From the NCBI GenBank assembly GCA_016714565.1, contig JADKDM010000009.1, forward strand, positions 167,576-231,575: 64,000 nt of DNA, read 5' to 3'. Below, piece by piece: positions 35,875 through 45,077 of the stretch. Numbering within the stretch: the first letter of the stretch is position 1; each line of letters opens with the position of its first letter. This stretch comes from Candidatus Villigracilis propinquus (lineage in GTDB: Bacteria; Chloroflexota; Anaerolineae; Anaerolineales; Villigracilaceae). Under the pieces are notes generated by a model. It searched no databases. It was not told the DNA's origin and worked only from the letters and a program-made list of their open reading frames with translations. A program made the translations under genes and the position numbers.

Positions 35875-37632
35875 CTACTTTACATCCCAAACTTCGGCGT
35901 TCCAGTTCATGTTGCTATAGAAACCGAAGGGGCCGGGGACGAAGCGATCGCCATAGCCGTACACGTTGGCACGGGCATACATCATGATCACATAATATTG
36001 ATCGAAGATGTACTTCTGAACCGCATCCAAAGCAACCTTGCGGGCAGCAGGATCAGCGGTGGCGTTCACAGCGGCCAACAGTTCGTCCAAAGCAGGATCG
36101 CAGACGAGGTAGTTGTTCGCGCCGGAAGGAGAAGCAGCGCTGGGGACGGTGGCGCAGGAATAGCTGTCGAACACGCCGGTCATTGGGTCAGGATAGAAAC
36201 CGGTGGTGTAACCAGCCATCTGGTAATTACCAGTGGGCATGATGCCGCCATCAGTATAGCCAGCGAAGAAAGTACCGCCGGGGGTGTGATTGGGCTTGAA
36301 TTCAACACCGATCTTGGCAAGGTCAGACTGGACAGCGAGAGCAATGTCCACGCGGAGCTGCTTGTCAGTGGTGTCAAAGGTGAAGGAGAGCTTGGTGTCT
36401 TCGCCATTGCAGTCGCCGTGGCGGATGCCATCATCACCGAGAACGTAACCAGCCTCATCGAGGAGGGCGGCGGCGGCATCAGCGTCATAAGCATCGGGGG
36501 TCAGGCTGCTGTTTGTCCAGGCAGAGTTCGGCCACTGGGTGGCAGGAACGGTGGTCTTGCCAGCGAGCAGGCTGTCAACAAAGGCCTGGCGGTTGATGCC
36601 GAGGGTAATAGCCTTGCGGACGTTTACATTCTTGAATGGGCAGAAGCCATCCTGATCAGCGGCACCCTTGCCATCCACACCAGCGACGGTACCGAGGTTG
36701 AAGAAGTAATGTTCGAAATCAGCACCAGGAACAACCTTGAGGTGAATAGCGGGTTCGAGTGCGCCAACAGTTTCGATATCAGATTCAGAGAAATCCGGAT
36801 ACCAGTCGATGTCACCAGTTTCAAGGGCGGCGAGAGCGGTTTCAGGTGTCGGAACGAACTTGATGTTGACAGCATCGAGATTGGGGCGGCTGCCATAGAA
36901 GTTATCGTTGCGGACAAGGGTCATATGGTCACCAGGAACCCATTCGGAGATCACGAACGGACCGGAAGCAACGGTCGGCTGGTGAATGAAGGGATCGCTC
37001 TCAAGAGCGGTCTTGCCTTCAAGAATGTGCTTGGGCAAAATGGAACCCTGATTGTTCGGGCCCTGGGTAAACACGGTCTGCCAGGGGGGGTACAGTTCAC
37101 TGAAAGTAATGACAACGGTCAGGTCATCGGGTGTTTCGATGCTGGCGATCTTCTCGTAACCAACGCGGCTAAGAGGAGCATTGGCAGGATCCATAATGGC
37201 TTCCCATGTGAACTTCACATCAGCAGATGTGAGGGGCTCGCCGTCAGACCACATCAAACCTTCGCGCAGTTTCCAGGTGATGGTCAAGCCATCAGCAGAA
37301 ACGCCGCCGTTATCAGCGGTGGGTACTTCAGCGGCCAACTCAGCTACGAAGTTACCCTGATCGTCCCATTCACCGAGACCAACCATGGTGAGCTGGGCAA
37401 TCCAGATGGCGTAAGACATCTGAGTGAAGTAAGGGATAATATTGTCAGGTTCCTGTGACCAAGCGCCAGTGGCAGACTTGGGCTCAGTAGAAGCAGGCGC
37501 TTCAGCTGCTTCAGTTGCTTCACCAGCGGGCGCTTCGGTTGCGGCCGGGGCTTCTGCTCCGCCGCCACAAGCAGCGAGCACAATGCTGGCGAGAACAAGA
37601 AGCGACAATAGAACATATAGATTCTTTTTCAC
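35875..37632 (-). CDS. Family 5 solute-binding lipoprotein (cluster 1)
   Basis: 585 aa. Signal peptide with lipobox VLAAC near residue 21, an Ala/Glu/Pro-rich tether to about 50, then an SBP_bac_5 (DppA/OppA-like) fold: EPDNIIPYFT, LTITWKLREGLMWSDGEPL and VRKAITLGINRQAFVD are family landmarks. Binds a peptide or similar ligand outside the cell for the OppBC pair encoded downstream. GGAGG precedes the ATG. Confidence 0.9.
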   Translation of the reverse strand: MKKNLYVLLSLLVLASIVLAACGGGAEAPAATEAPAGEATEAAEAPASTEPKSATGAWSQEPDNIIPYFTQMSYAIWIAQLTMVGLGEWDDQGNFVAELAAEVPTADNGGVSADGLTITWKLREGLMWSDGEPLTSADVKFTWEAIMDPANAPLSRVGYEKIASIETPDDLTVVITFSELYPPWQTVFTQGPNNQGSILPKHILEGKTALESDPFIHQPTVASGPFVISEWVPGDHMTLVRNDNFYGSRPNLDAVNIKFVPTPETALAALETGDIDWYPDFSESDIETVGALEPAIHLKVVPGADFEHYFFNLGTVAGVDGKGAADQDGFCPFKNVNVRKAITLGINRQAFVDSLLAGKTTVPATQWPNSAWTNSSLTPDAYDADAAAALLDEAGYVLGDDGIRHGDCNGEDTKLSFTFDTTDKQLRVDIALAVQSDLAKIGVEFKPNHTPGGTFFAGYTDGGIMPTGNYQMAGYTTGFYPDPMTGVFDSYSCATVPSAASPSGANNYLVCDPALDELLAAVNATADPAARKVALDAVQKYIFDQYYVIMMYARANVYGYGDRFVPGPFGFYSNMNWNAEVWDVK

Positions 37633-38104
37633 GTTTCTCCTCCTTAGAGAGAATAAGTTTTAATGGAGTACTGAGGGGGAAGAATAATCTTCCTCGCTCT
37701 CATGCCTCCCGACAATCAAAATTATACAACAATAAGCCTAATCTACCATATAGGCACACATGCCGAATTAGAATTAACCCTACCACAGAAGGGTATTCCA
37801 TCTGTTTTTTTACTCAAACTATATTTTTGCAAACCTGCAACCCGGCAAGTACGGATGAAGTACTCGCATCTTTCCTACTCTGTCAACTGCAACTTCAGCA
37901 CCGGGCATTTCCATACCCTCAACATTCACGGGTGTACTAAAAGTATGATGAGATTGCCCCCTTCGCCATTTACTCAAAGAACGCCGCCGAGGACGGCGGC
38001 ATTGAGCGTAATTACAACAACCTTTGAGTGCCAGTTCATCTCAAAGGCAGGAGATTAAATCAAAATGCGGCCAAATGTTGGCCGCATTTTGATCATTTGA
38101 TATG
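37633..38104. other. 472-base intergenic region upstream of importer cluster 1
   Basis: AT-rich, no convincing gene on either strand. It must hold the promoter of the lipoprotein gene at 37632. A small GC hairpin (GCCGCCG/CGGCGGC, about 37982-37999) and the terminator of cluster 2 at its far end are the only structures I see. Confidence 0.5.
38060..38092 (-). terminator. Terminator of importer cluster 2
   Basis: TCAAAATGCGGCCA with TGGCCGCATTTTGA, 14-bp stem, just after the OppC stop on the minus strand. Confidence 0.85.
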
Positions 38105-39064
38105 TTACGAACTCTGATGTACCAACCGTGGATCAAGCGCATCGCGCAAACCATCACCGATCAAATTAAAGGAAAGCACAGTGAGCATGATCGCAAGCCC
38201 CGGATAAAACACAAGGTGCGGGGCAGTGAATACCTGGTTGCGTTCAGAGCCAAGCATGGAACCCCACTCAGGTGTAGGAGGTTGTGCTCCAAGCCCAAGG
38301 AAGGATAGAGCAGCGGCATCCAGAATTGCCGAGGCGATGCCAAGAGTCCCCTGCACAATGAGGGGCGTTAGCGCGTTCGGTAAAATACACTTGAACAGAA
38401 TTTCATATGTGCTGCCACCCAAAGAACGGGTCGCAGAAACGAAATCCATTTCGCGGACAGACAGCACCGAAGCACGCATGACACGCGCATAGGATGGGAT
38501 GGAGACAATGCCGATCGCAAGCAGAGCATTGATAAGTCCGGGGCCAAGAACCGTTACGATCGCAATCGCCAGCAAAAGCGATGGAAAAGCCAACAGCACA
38601 TCCATCACGCGCATAATGGAATTATCGATCCAACCGCCAAAATATCCGGCCAATGCGCCAAGGACAGTCCCGATAATGATGGCAAATGTAACCGTGGAAA
38701 AACCGATCATCAAACTCAGGCGCGCACCATACACCAAACGACTGAATTGATCACGGATGTTACCGTCAATTCCGGCGAGGTGTTGAGGCTGGTCAGCAGG
38801 GCAGCCAAGCAAATGGATACACGGTGCCGTGCGGGCTTTGATCCTTTGGGGCGGATCCATATCCAACATGGAAATGGTCGGGTCATACGGGGCGATCAAG
38901 GGGGCAAAAATCGCCGTCAGTACAAGGAGGCCGAGGATGATCAAACCTGCCACTGCAGAACGGCGGCGAAAGAGCCGGTGCAATGTGGTTTGCCACATGC
39001 TGATGGATTTTGAGGACAAACCTTCTGCATCAAGCTTGGTAAGTATATTGGGTTCAGCAGTCAT
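38105..39064 (-). CDS. Peptide-type ABC importer permease, OppC/DppC-like (cluster 2)
   Basis: 319 aa, six membrane helices, OppC_N domain, EAA loop VSATRSLGGSTYEILFKCILPN. The DMDPPQRIKARTAPCIHLLG segment between helices 1 and 2 is the usual OppC periplasmic region. It starts nine bases after its OppB partner. Paralogue of the cluster 1 gene but clearly diverged. Confidence 0.9.
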   Translation of the reverse strand: MTAEPNILTKLDAEGLSSKSISMWQTTLHRLFRRRSAVAGLIILGLLVLTAIFAPLIAPYDPTISMLDMDPPQRIKARTAPCIHLLGCPADQPQHLAGIDGNIRDQFSRLVYGARLSLMIGFSTVTFAIIIGTVLGALAGYFGGWIDNSIMRVMDVLLAFPSLLLAIAIVTVLGPGLINALLAIGIVSIPSYARVMRASVLSVREMDFVSATRSLGGSTYEILFKCILPNALTPLIVQGTLGIASAILDAAALSFLGLGAQPPTPEWGSMLGSERNQVFTAPHLVFYPGLAIMLTVLSFNLIGDGLRDALDPRLVHQSS

Positions 39065-39073
39065 GTTCGAGTC

Positions 39074-40156
39074 CTAGTTGAGGCGAATGCGGGGATCTAA
39101 ATAAGCGTACGAAATATCCACAAGCAGGTTGACTACCACGAAAACAACTGCAATAGCCAATGTAAATGCCTGCACGATGCCATAGTCACGCGCTGTAATG
39201 GCTTCATATAAGGTGCGCCCCACCCCGGAGAGTCCGAAGATCGTTTCTGTAAGTACAGCTCCGCCAAGCAGACCGCCGAATGAAAGCCCAATGACCGTGA
39301 CAACTGGCAAAAGTGAATTTCGGAAAGCATGTTTAATAATGACAGAACTCCATCTTAATCCTTTGGCTCGCGCCGTGCGGATGTAATCCTGCCCAAGCAC
39401 ATCCAACATGGCCGAGCGGGACATACGCGCAATGATCGCCATGGGAATTGTTCCCAGAGCAAGCGCGGGAAGAATAAGATGCTTGATCGAATCCTTCAAT
39501 AATTCCCAGTTTTGGGTAAGCAGTGAATTAAGAATATTCAGACGACCTGTAAAATTTAAAAACGCAGACCACAAACCGGTTTCCGGAACAACCCATCCCC
39601 ATACCGCATAAAAAGTATCATCCGGTATGCCGGGACTGACACGACCGGAAGGTGGAAGCCAAAAGGGAGTATCTTTTAATAAAAGGGAGAATACATAAGC
39701 CAGCATAAGACCGAGCCAGAAAACAGGCATGGAAACGCCGATATTCGCCCAGATCATGGTAACCACGTCCAACCATGAATTATGCTTTACAGCAGATATG
39801 ATTCCAAGCGGAACACCAAATAGCATGCTGATAAGTAAGGCAGCAAGACTGAGTTCAAATGTAGTGGGAAGGCGTTCGATCAAAAGGCGTGTTACAGGCA
39901 TTCCAAGGCGAAAGGATTCACCTAAATTTCCACGCGCCATGTCGCTGACATAAATACCAAATTGCGTGAGGATGGGCTCATTCAGCCCCTTTTCCTGAAT
40001 AAAACGGGCACAGACTTCTTCTGTAGCTTTTTCACCAAGGATTGCGCGGCAGGGGTCACCAGGGATGAGGCGCCCAAGCGCAAACGTGACAAGCAGAATA
40101 CCAAATAATACCGGAATGGATGTTATCAAACGACGAAGGATGTATTGGAACATCAT
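39074..40156 (-). CDS. Peptide-type ABC importer permease, OppB/DppB-like (cluster 2)
   Basis: 360 aa from the ATG at 40156 (a TTG at 40162 is also in frame). Six membrane helices with the DPCRAILGEKATEEVCARF periplasmic segment and EAA loop RTARAKGLRWSSVIIKHAFRNS. About 40 residues longer than the cluster 1 OppB owing to an insertion near residue 165-205. Forms the channel with OppC. Confidence 0.9.
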   Translation of the reverse strand: MMFQYILRRLITSIPVLFGILLVTFALGRLIPGDPCRAILGEKATEEVCARFIQEKGLNEPILTQFGIYVSDMARGNLGESFRLGMPVTRLLIERLPTTFELSLAALLISMLFGVPLGIISAVKHNSWLDVVTMIWANIGVSMPVFWLGLMLAYVFSLLLKDTPFWLPPSGRVSPGIPDDTFYAVWGWVVPETGLWSAFLNFTGRLNILNSLLTQNWELLKDSIKHLILPALALGTIPMAIIARMSRSAMLDVLGQDYIRTARAKGLRWSSVIIKHAFRNSLLPVVTVIGLSFGGLLGGAVLTETIFGLSGVGRTLYEAITARDYGIVQAFTLAIAVVFVVVNLLVDISYAYLDPRIRLN

Positions 40157-40173
40157 AGGCAAGGTCTCCCTGC

Positions 40174-40209
40174 AAATACGGGATGGCGGGTTACCGCCAT
40201 CCCGTATTT
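40174..40209 (-). terminator. Attenuating hairpin between lipoprotein and oppB (cluster 2)
   Basis: 16-bp perfect stem AAATACGGGATGGCGG with CCGCCATCCCGTATTT. Same arrangement as in cluster 1, so differential expression of binding protein and permeases is likely. Confidence 0.85.
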
Positions 40210-40235
40210 TCTTTCAAACTTGGGTCAAATACGAA

Positions 40236-42005
40236 CTAGGAACCGGGCTTCTTCATCAAGCCCCAGAGATAGTCGTAGTAGCTCCAGATGTTGCTGTTAC
40301 CGACATGGGTGGGTGAAGCAATGTTCAAGCCCATGTTGAAGGTGGCAACTACATCAGCAGCATCGAAATCGGAACCATCGTGGAACTTGATGCCCTGTTT
40401 CAGGGAGCAGGTCCAAACGGTGAGGTCTTCGTTCGGGTCGCAGGACTCGGCGAGCACAGGCTCGGTGGCGGTGCCATTGACTTCGTAGCCGTAGAGGGCT
40501 TCCATCACCTGATCGCAAGCGCGCAGGGATTCGCCGTCAGACTCGTCAGCACAGAACATGCTGATGGGTTCGGCGTTCTGCATCCACACGAAGGTGTCGC
40601 GGTCGCCAGGAGCGGAGAAGGCGAACTGTTCGTTGGTCAGCGGGCTGGCCTGAGGATTGGTCACGTCAGCGAGGTACGCAGTACCGGAACCACCATGAGC
40701 AACAGGGATCATCGGAACGAATTCCTTGATCGCGTTGTTGGCTTCCACGTAAATGGATTCAGCTTCTGCGGGGATACCGATCTGAGCGCCCTGAACCAAG
40801 AGGTCGGTGTAGGTCGTGGACTGTTCACCGAACTGCGGGTTGGCAGCGCCAAAGTGGTAATCGAGGAAGTTGGTGATGTGCGGGTAATCAGCACCCCAAC
40901 CGAGCAGGTAGATACCATCGAGGGAGCCGGCAGAAGAGGCTTCGATGAACGCGCCGGATTCCATAACGACGATCTCAGCATCGATGTTGAGGTTTGTCTT
41001 CAACTGAGCCTGGATGTCCTGGGCAACATTGCTAACCTGAGGCAGGTAACCGCGGACTACGTCGCGATAGTACAGCTTGGTGGAGAAACCATCGGGGTAA
41101 CCGGCTTCAGTAAGAAGAGCCTTGGCAGCTTCCACATCAAAGTCATACCACGCATCACCGGCGCAAGCGTTCGGGATGGCGCAAGGAGTGAAGTGAGAAG
41201 CAACTTCGGAACCAGCGGGGTAGAAGGTGTCCACAATGCGCTGGCGGTCAATGCCCATGGCAAGAGCCTGGCGAACCTTCACATCACCGAACGGTTCGAA
41301 GGTGTTGGTGATACCAATGTAGAAGGTGTTGAGGGCCGGGCGGTAAGCAACCTGCAAATTGGAGTCGGCTTCAACAACGGCAAAATCTTCGGGGCCGAGG
41401 TTGTCAATGCCATCCACGGTGCCGGATTGCAGTTCGAGCAAGCGGGCAGCAGATTCGGAAGACCAGCGGATAACGACGGTGGCAGCAGCAGGCTGTTCAC
41501 CAGCGTAATCGGGGTTGGCAACCAAAACGATGCTTTCGCCGCGATTCCATTCGCTCACCATGTAGGGGCCGGTGCCGATGGGCTTCTCAAGACCTTCGCT
41601 GGTGCGGGTGGTGTCGCCAGCGGTTGCTTCAAGCCATTCGGAGGGATAGATGGCGAACGGGCTGAATGCGATCTTGGAAAGGAAGGCGGGATCCGGGCGG
41701 CAGAGTGTGAAGGTCACGGTGTTGGCATCGGTCGCCACAACAGATTGGATCGAGCCGATATAGTCGCCATTGCACTCTTCAGCAGGAACAGCGAGGGAAG
41801 TGCCGTCAAATGTCGCGATGGCAACATCAGGGATGGGAGCTTCGGTCGCTACAGCAGGAGCTTCGGTTGCAGCCGGAGCTTCAGTTGCAGCAGGGGCTTC
41901 TTCAACAACTGCGGGGGCTTCAGTAGCCGCACCGCCGCCGCAGGCAGCAAGCAAAATGCTCGCTAACACTACAAGCGAAAACAAAACAGAAAGGTTTTTT
42001 TTCAC
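40236..42005 (-). CDS. Family 5 solute-binding lipoprotein (cluster 2)
   Basis: 589 aa. Signal peptide with lipobox LLAAC near residue 21, a low-complexity tether of APA/TEA units to about 60, then an SBP_bac_5 domain (VKVRQALAMGIDRQRIVDTF; LKQGIKFHDGSDFDAADVV near the C-terminus). The N-terminal fold order appears permuted: the WxLRxGxxFHDG-type motif, normally N-terminal, lies near the end (about residue 550). Ligand unknown. Confidence 0.85.
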   Translation of the reverse strand: MKKNLSVLFSLVVLASILLAACGGGAATEAPAVVEEAPAATEAPAATEAPAVATEAPIPDVAIATFDGTSLAVPAEECNGDYIGSIQSVVATDANTVTFTLCRPDPAFLSKIAFSPFAIYPSEWLEATAGDTTRTSEGLEKPIGTGPYMVSEWNRGESIVLVANPDYAGEQPAAATVVIRWSSESAARLLELQSGTVDGIDNLGPEDFAVVEADSNLQVAYRPALNTFYIGITNTFEPFGDVKVRQALAMGIDRQRIVDTFYPAGSEVASHFTPCAIPNACAGDAWYDFDVEAAKALLTEAGYPDGFSTKLYYRDVVRGYLPQVSNVAQDIQAQLKTNLNIDAEIVVMESGAFIEASSAGSLDGIYLLGWGADYPHITNFLDYHFGAANPQFGEQSTTYTDLLVQGAQIGIPAEAESIYVEANNAIKEFVPMIPVAHGGSGTAYLADVTNPQASPLTNEQFAFSAPGDRDTFVWMQNAEPISMFCADESDGESLRACDQVMEALYGYEVNGTATEPVLAESCDPNEDLTVWTCSLKQGIKFHDGSDFDAADVVATFNMGLNIASPTHVGNSNIWSYYDYLWGLMKKPGS

Positions 42006-42110
42006 GTTTCTCCTCCAGAGAAAAAATTAGGGGGTGGATTTTTCATTCAGGAAATCGAGGTTCTCGTATTTCAGCGCACCTCTCTCCTAAATGCTAGTGA
42101 AATTATACTC

Positions 42111-43226
42111 TTATTGCAATCTAAATATACGACCAGTTCCATTTAACCCTACTGTAGAAGGGTTTCGCGGCCATAACCCGCCTATTTTCTCCCCACATTT
42201 CGGACAATTCCCCTCTCCATTGATGTTGTATTCGTAGACGACGTACCCGCGCCTCTTCACTAACCGGTAGCTGCATGCCGGACAATGGGTATCTTCATAC
42301 TCCCCAACATTCCCCGGCAAATTGCCAGCGTACACATACCGCAGCCCCGCCTCGCGCCCGATCTCCGCCGCACGGATCAACGTCTTCGCGTCCGTGTTAT
42401 CCGGCTCGGTCATTTTGTAATCTTTATGAAAAGCCGTCACATGCCACGGAATATCCACGGACTGCTCCGCAAGAAACCGCGCCGCGTCCCACAACTCTTC
42501 ATTTGAATCATTGAAACCGGGGATCACAAGCGTCACCACTTCCACCCACAGACCTGCCTCGCGCGCGCGTTTGATGCCATCCAGCGTGTGTTGCAGCGTG
42601 CCGCCCATCTTGTGATAGTTTTTCTCGGTCATGCACTTCAGATCGACCTTGTAAGCGTCCAAATACGGGGCAATATATTCCATCACTTCAGGCGTGTTGT
42701 TCCCATTGGAAACATAAGCGCACATCAGCCCGTTCGCTTTGGCTTCCTTGAATATCTCAACCGCCCACTCGCTCGTGATCAGCGGCTCATTATAGGAAGA
42801 AACCACCACCGAAGCATTGGTGCTTTGAGCAAGCTGCACCATCTTTTGCGGCGTCATCTCGCGGACAAAGTCCGCCGAAACATCCGAAGCAGGGTCACGC
42901 ATAGCCTGGGATGTGAGCCAGTTCTGGCAATACGGGCAGTGATAATCACAGCCCAACATGCCGAAGGTCAGCGCATTGGTTCCGGGCATCACATGTGAAA
43001 ACGGTTTCTTCTCGATCGGGTCACTTTGTATGGCAGCCACATACCCATGCGGCACGCGCAATATTCCACCCTCGTTAAATCTCACCTGACAGATCCCGCG
43101 CTTGCCCTCACGGATCAGGCAGCGATGTCCGCACGCGAAGCAGCGGACTGATTTGTCTTCGAGCTTTTCGTACAACTCGCCTTCAACCGTTAAATCATCG
43201 AGGATATTTGATAGTGAACTCATCAT
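42111..43226 (-). CDS. AmmeMemoRadiSam-system radical SAM enzyme (PflA/AmrS-like)
   Basis: 371 aa from the ATG at 43226 (GTG and other ATG starts are within nine bases). Radical SAM cluster motif CDYHCPYC after GMLG, N-terminal CFACGHRC zinc-like pair, and a C-terminal CPACSYRL/CPKCGEK ribbon. This is the family often labelled AmmeMemoRadiSam or pyruvate-formate-lyase-activating-like; its substrate is unknown. The MEMO and AMMECR1 partner genes are not in this window. Confidence 0.87.
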   Translation of the reverse strand: MMSSLSNILDDLTVEGELYEKLEDKSVRCFACGHRCLIREGKRGICQVRFNEGGILRVPHGYVAAIQSDPIEKKPFSHVMPGTNALTFGMLGCDYHCPYCQNWLTSQAMRDPASDVSADFVREMTPQKMVQLAQSTNASVVVSSYNEPLITSEWAVEIFKEAKANGLMCAYVSNGNNTPEVMEYIAPYLDAYKVDLKCMTEKNYHKMGGTLQHTLDGIKRAREAGLWVEVVTLVIPGFNDSNEELWDAARFLAEQSVDIPWHVTAFHKDYKMTEPDNTDAKTLIRAAEIGREAGLRYVYAGNLPGNVGEYEDTHCPACSYRLVKRRGYVVYEYNINGEGNCPKCGEKIGGLWPRNPSTVGLNGTGRIFRLQ

Positions 43227-43311
43227 AATCACTGTTGCGTAGTGGCGACTAAGCCCTGTGGGTCAGTCGCCTTTTAACGACTAAAGTCGTTACTACATAT
43301 ATAATACGCAC

Positions 43312-43911
43312 ATGTTAACCATAGTCATTCAAGCAGGCGGACAATCCTCGCGCATGGGCGAGGACAAGGCGCTCAAACCATTTTTGGGACGTCCGCTCAT
43401 TCAACGTGTGATCGAGAGACTTGCGCCCATTGCCGATGAATTGATTGTAACGACGAATCGCCCCGCTGAATATGGATTTATTAAACACCGCCTCATACCA
43501 GACCTTCGGCCTGGGCGCGGCGCTCTGGGCGGACTCTACACTGCAATCGCTTCAGCTTCGCATCCGTTCGTGGCTGTGGCAGCTTGCGATATGCCCTTCG
43601 CCAGTAAAGACTATTTTGAAAGCGCATACAGGCTCATGGTTAAGGAAGAGACGGATGTTGTCATCTCAAAGACAGATCAGGGTTATGAACCATTCCATGC
43701 CTTGTATCGCCGTGAGACTTGTCTTCCAATCATCGAAGCTGCAATTGACGCAGATCAGTGGAAGGTCATCGCGTGGTTTCCGCAGGTCAGGCTGCGGGTT
43801 GTATCGCCCGATGAATCGGAAATTTTCGACCCATCGGGCTTGTGTTTTTGGAATCTAAATACCCCCGAAGAATTCACCCAGGCCGAGCGTCAAGCCCGGC
43901 TCCCCCGCTAA
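43312..43911 (+). CDS. MobA-like molybdenum cofactor guanylyltransferase
   Basis: 199 aa. Nucleotidyltransferase signature IQAGGQSSRMGEDKALKPF at the N-terminus, LGGLYTAIAS, and AACDMPFA with the metal-binding Asp. MobA joins GMP to molybdopterin. No other molybdenum gene is adjacent; a related MobA-like NTP transferase remains possible. Confidence 0.82.
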   Translation: MLTIVIQAGGQSSRMGEDKALKPFLGRPLIQRVIERLAPIADELIVTTNRPAEYGFIKHRLIPDLRPGRGALGGLYTAIASASHPFVAVAACDMPFASKDYFESAYRLMVKEETDVVISKTDQGYEPFHALYRRETCLPIIEAAIDADQWKVIAWFPQVRLRVVSPDESEIFDPSGLCFWNLNTPEEFTQAERQARLPR

Positions 43912-44334
43912 TTACCTCACCACCAAGACCGGGCAATGCGCATGAGCCACAACTTTTTGGCTTGTACTGCCGAGCAACAAACCGGATAACCTGCCAAGCC
44001 CACGCGAACCCATGATGATGATGTTACTTTCGCGAGTATTTGCCACCTCAATAATTGCCGCAGCCGGGTCGCCTTCTATCATCTCTGTATGGATCTCGCC
44101 GGGTATGGACCCCACTTCCTTGATGGCCTTATCGAGAATCTCTTCCGCGTCCTTTTTGCGGTTATCAATTGCAAACTGCATATTGGGCTCGCCCAAATAC
44201 ACGGGAATGGAATCATATGAAACCACAATGCGAAATTCCTTTGGCTTCATGCCGCGCGCCATTTCAGCGGCGACACGTGCAGCGTGAAGCGCGTGATCGG
44301 AACCGTCCACTGCCAATAGAATTTTGTCAAACAT
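43912..44334 (-). CDS. Universal stress protein (UspA family)
   Basis: 140 aa. Opens with ILLAVDGSDHALHAARVAAE and closes with IIMGSRGLGRLSGLLLGSTSQKVVAHAHCPVLVV; the G2xG9xG(S/T) ATP-binding pattern is intact, so it is probably an ATP-binding Usp. Convergent with mobA, with one base between the stops. Confidence 0.92.
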   Translation of the reverse strand: MFDKILLAVDGSDHALHAARVAAEMARGMKPKEFRIVVSYDSIPVYLGEPNMQFAIDNRKKDAEEILDKAIKEVGSIPGEIHTEMIEGDPAAAIIEVANTRESNIIIMGSRGLGRLSGLLLGSTSQKVVAHAHCPVLVVR

Positions 44335-44412
44335 GTTGTCTCCTTTTTTGTGTGGGGTACAATTTCAGTATATAACTATTGTGTCTAAATTTCATTTGAG
44401 GAGTCTCCCCGC

Positions 44413-45077
44413 ATGTCACTAAATCTTGATGTCATTCGTCAGCAATTCCCATCCCTGAACCGCCCCGCAATTTTCTTTGACAACCCCGGCGGCACCCAGA
44501 TCGCCAAACAAAGCCTCGAACGCATCACAAAATATCTGATCGAAAACAACGCCAACCACGAAGGCGCATTCGCCACCAGCATCGCCTCTGATGCCGTGCT
44601 GGACGAAGCCCATCAAGCCATGGCAGATTTTTACAATGCCGCTTCGCCGAGGAAATTGTCTTTGGCAACAACATGACCACGCTGACTTTGCACCTCAGCC
44701 GTTCGATCTCGCGCGATTGGCAGGAAGGCGATGAGATCGTGCTGACTCGCCTCGACCACGATGCCAACGTGACGCCGTGGGTGCTGGCCGCGCAGGACAA
44801 AGGCGTAAAGATCAGCTGGGTGAATTTTGATGTGGAAGACGGCACGCTCAATCTCGATGACTTGCAAAAGGCGCTCGAACGCAAACCAAAACTGGTTGCT
44901 GTTGGGTACGCATCCAATTCGCTGGGGACGGTCAACCCGGTTGAGAAGATCACAAAAATGGCACATGACGCCGGCGCGCTCGTGTATGTGGATGCGGTTC
45001 AATATGCCGTGCATGGCAGCATTGATGTGCAAAAGATCGGCTGTGATTTTCTGGTCTCTTCATCTTATAAATATTAG
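44413..45077 (+). pseudogene. Cysteine-desulfurase-like aminotransferase, frameshifted and cut by element insertion
   Basis: The 5' part (~221 codons) of a class V aminotransferase of the SufS/Csd-like type: FDNPGGTQIAKQ, then MTTLTLHLSRSISRDW, VDAVQYAVHG and DFLVSSSYKY. Reading is in frame 44413-44649, then shifts: one extra base near 44650 would give ASPEEIVFGNNMTTL. Homology stops just after the Lys expected to bind PLP, and element sequence follows at about 45070. The remaining ~180 codons are not in the window and should lie beyond the right end of the element. Confidence 0.85.

Noticed and set aside
35869..37458. 529-codon plus-strand frame opposite the cluster 1 lipoprotein
   Set aside because: Codon-bias shadow of a clear SBP_bac_5 gene.
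40380..41966. 528-codon plus-strand frame opposite the cluster 2 lipoprotein
   Set aside because: Same reason; repeated APA/TEA codons on the real strand keep the reverse frame open.
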